A DNA stretch of 32,490 nucleotides from Chloracidobacterium sp. UBA6041 (GTDB taxonomy: Bacteria > Acidobacteriota > Blastocatellia > Pyrinomonadales > Pyrinomonadaceae), in NCBI GenBank assembly GCA_002427845.1, contig DIYZ01000106.1, positions 1-32,490 on the forward strand, in the 5' to 3' direction. A program made the translations under genes and the position numbers. The notes under the pieces were generated by a model that worked only from the letters and a program-made list of their open reading frames with translations, had not been told where the DNA came from and did no database searches. Within the stretch, counting starts at the first letter, position 1. Every line of letters starts with the position of its first letter. Below are positions 31,319-32,490 of the stretch, one piece after another.

Positions 31319-31540
31319 ATGGGGATTGATAAAGACAATATTCAAACTCAGGATGAAACAGGCGAATTGGCGCCAATCGACCAGGTTGAAGGGCGCGTTG
31401 AAGCGGAGATGAAAAAACTCAGGGGCGAAGCGAAGAAGCAGGTCGCTGACGGATTGCAAGACGAGAAACTCGCGCGTGAGGGTGAGAGATTGAAACAAGA
31501 GGGCGAGCGCGAACTAAACGACGCGAAAGACTCAGCCTGA
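31319..31540 (+). CDS. Small hydrophilic CsbD-like or stress-type hypothetical protein
   Basis: 73 residues from the ATG at 31319 (GAGAGG upstream). A TTG at 31283 is possible but would place the palindrome in the coding region. It is entirely charged and helical (VEGRVEAEMKKLRGEAKKQV, then GLQDEKLAREGERLKQEGER). There is no signal, membrane segment or Cys. The composition resembles CsbD-type and other desiccation or stress proteins. The family is not certain. It is divergent from the copper cluster and convergent with the thioredoxin gene. Confidence 0.65.
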   Translation: MGIDKDNIQTQDETGELAPIDQVEGRVEAEMKKLRGEAKKQVADGLQDEKLAREGERLKQEGERELNDAKDSA

Positions 31541-31650
31541 ATAGATTTCAGATTGCAGATTGCAGATTCTGAAATCTTAGATCGCAGATTTGAGATCGCC
31601 GGTTTCAGACTGCAGATTTGAGATCTCAAATCTCAGATTCAGATGGCGTC
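31541..31650. repeat. CAGATT/AAATCT iterated repeat with 20-bp palindrome
   Basis: About 110 bp of degenerate CAGATT and GAAATCT units fill the gap between two convergent genes. Within it AGATTTGAGATCTCAAATCT (31614-31633) is a perfect palindrome. It could fold as a bidirectional terminator, or it is a mobile or replication-slippage repeat of a type common in this kind of genome. Confidence 0.6.
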
Positions 31651-31666
31651 CGAAACCTGAGCAAGC

Positions 31667-32344
31667 CTAATCCGCCGCCCCTTTATCCTTAAGCGCTTCC
31701 TGAAGCGCCTCTTTAATCTGGGGCGGTATGGAAATCGGGTTGAACCCGACGAATCGCCTCACCACGCGACCGTTGCGGGCAATAACAAAGCTCTGCGGTA
31801 TAGCGTCGCGGCCTTGCATTAACGTCATCGCAACTTCCTGCGTCGCCCACCCGATACGGTAATTCACATTGTAATCGTTAATGAATTTCCGGACGCTTTC
31901 TTCTGATGTTTCCGGGTTTTCTGTAGACAACCCAATGATCTCAACACCCTGCGGACGAAACTCCTTATAAATCTTGACCAGCTCCGGCGTTTCCAGCCGG
32001 CAGGGACCGCACCACGTCGCCCAAAGATTAACCAGCAACACCTTGCCGTTATAGTTTGAGAGTTTTATTGGAGCGCCAATCGCTGCCTTCATCTCAGTGT
32101 CAGTTACGCTCGCAGGCAACGTAACAATCGGAGCCGGCGCCGCAGGCGCGCTATTCATCGAAGGCCCCGTGCCATTTGATCTGACACTGCTATTTGGCGG
32201 AACCTCAGCCCGCTTTTCATCGCTGGAGCTGCAACTTGAAATTCCAAAAGCTGCCAGCAGCGAAAGCACGACAATCGTGAGGGCCACGCGCGCAGGCGTC
32301 CACAACGGTTTTCCGGTCTTGATTTTCTTCTTCTTTGCTTTCAT
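31667..32344 (-). CDS. TlpA/ResA-like thioredoxin-fold lipoprotein
   Basis: 225 residues. The basic N-terminus (MKAKKKKIKT) leads to a hydrophobic segment (ARVALTIVVLSLLAAFGISS) with a possible lipobox (ISSC38). A Ser/Pro/Ala linker follows. The thioredoxin domain has the active site W111-C112-G-P-C115 (LLVNLWATWCGPCRLETPEL) and the cis-Pro loop AIPQSFVIARNG. It is a membrane-anchored periplasmic thiol reductase of the kind that serves cytochrome c maturation or copper-site assembly. No cytochrome c biogenesis genes are in view. It is convergent with the small hydrophilic gene. Confidence 0.88.
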   Translation of the reverse strand: MKAKKKKIKTGKPLWTPARVALTIVVLSLLAAFGISSCSSSDEKRAEVPPNSSVRSNGTGPSMNSAPAAPAPIVTLPASVTDTEMKAAIGAPIKLSNYNGKVLLVNLWATWCGPCRLETPELVKIYKEFRPQGVEIIGLSTENPETSEESVRKFINDYNVNYRIGWATQEVAMTLMQGRDAIPQSFVIARNGRVVRRFVGFNPISIPPQIKEALQEALKDKGAAD

Positions 32345-32448
32345 TTCTTAATAACTCGTTCCGATCATTGGGCAGCCTGCAGCATATCATTCAAAGTACT
32401 GTTACCGCGACAAGCGGTTTCATAGCGCCCAGTTCTCAAGTAGCGCTG

Positions 32449-32463
32449 CCGGCAGTCTGCCCG
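32449..32463. repeat. Partial REP-like palindrome near the window end
   Basis: CCGGCAGTCTGCCCG resembles the CCGGCAG/CTGCCGG palindrome at 1864-1880. It may be part of a repeat truncated by the window edge. I see no gene in 32345-32490. Confidence 0.3.
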
Positions 32464-32490
32464 CAAGCTAGTGGTTCGCGTTACGACATT

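Overview
The window looks like a chromosomal segment from an Acidobacteriota bacterium, most likely class Blastocatellia. This is inferred from gene content: an Oar-like TonB-dependent receptor with an N-terminal carboxypeptidase-regulatory-like domain, LolA-like proteins, DUF5818, DUF6580 and DUF5522 proteins, and intergenic palindromic repeats. No rRNA or phylogenetic marker here settles it. Base composition is moderate to slightly GC-rich, and most genes have Shine-Dalgarno sites of the GGAGG or AGGAG type.

Layout. 1-2400: a palindromic repeat element, a secreted LolA-like protein and a Lys-rich small protein. 2510-2585: tRNA-Thr(CGT). 2705-5114: a PhyH-family dioxygenase, then a LexA-type repressor whose promoter lies inside a long inverted repeat, then a SYLF-domain protein. 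5266-7698: a Cu/Ag P-type ATPase with YHS and heavy-metal-binding domains. 8087-8434: an N-terminally truncated SCO1/SenC remnant. 8560-11520: the TonB-dependent receptor. 11687-14872: a tiny membrane protein, a His-rich CDF zinc/cobalt-type exporter, a tiny secreted peptide, a DUF1259 gene with its centre deleted, a YncE-like beta-propeller and a short orphan coding fragment. 14832-17059: a divergent type II restriction-modification pair (the endonuclease appears frameshifted near its end) plus a small unknown gene. 17345-17919: the tail of a lost fibronectin-III gene and a Cys/Lys-rich secreted protein.

18035-20716 (minus strand): a compact set of a Dph6-type ATP-pyrophosphatase, a DUF6580 membrane protein, a BtuF-like corrinoid-binding protein without a signal peptide, and a CWC-DUF5522 cysteine-rich fusion. 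The last three are coupled by a 6-nt gap and a GTGA overlap. This is the best candidate here for an undescribed system.

20764-31031 (minus strand): a copper/silver efflux and handling cluster. In transcription order it holds a Met/Asp-rich secreted protein, a Met-rich outer-membrane barrel protein, a DUF5818 protein, a small CC-motif secreted protein with its own promoter and operator-like dyad, a FixH/YtkA-like lipoprotein, CusA, CusC and CusB. The RND genes overlap each other by a few bases. With the P-type ATPase, the CDF exporter and the SCO remnant, the window reads as a metal-homeostasis region containing several decaying genes.

31319-32344: a small hydrophilic stress-type protein, a CAGATT-rich repeat between convergent genes, and a TlpA/ResA-like thioredoxin lipoprotein.
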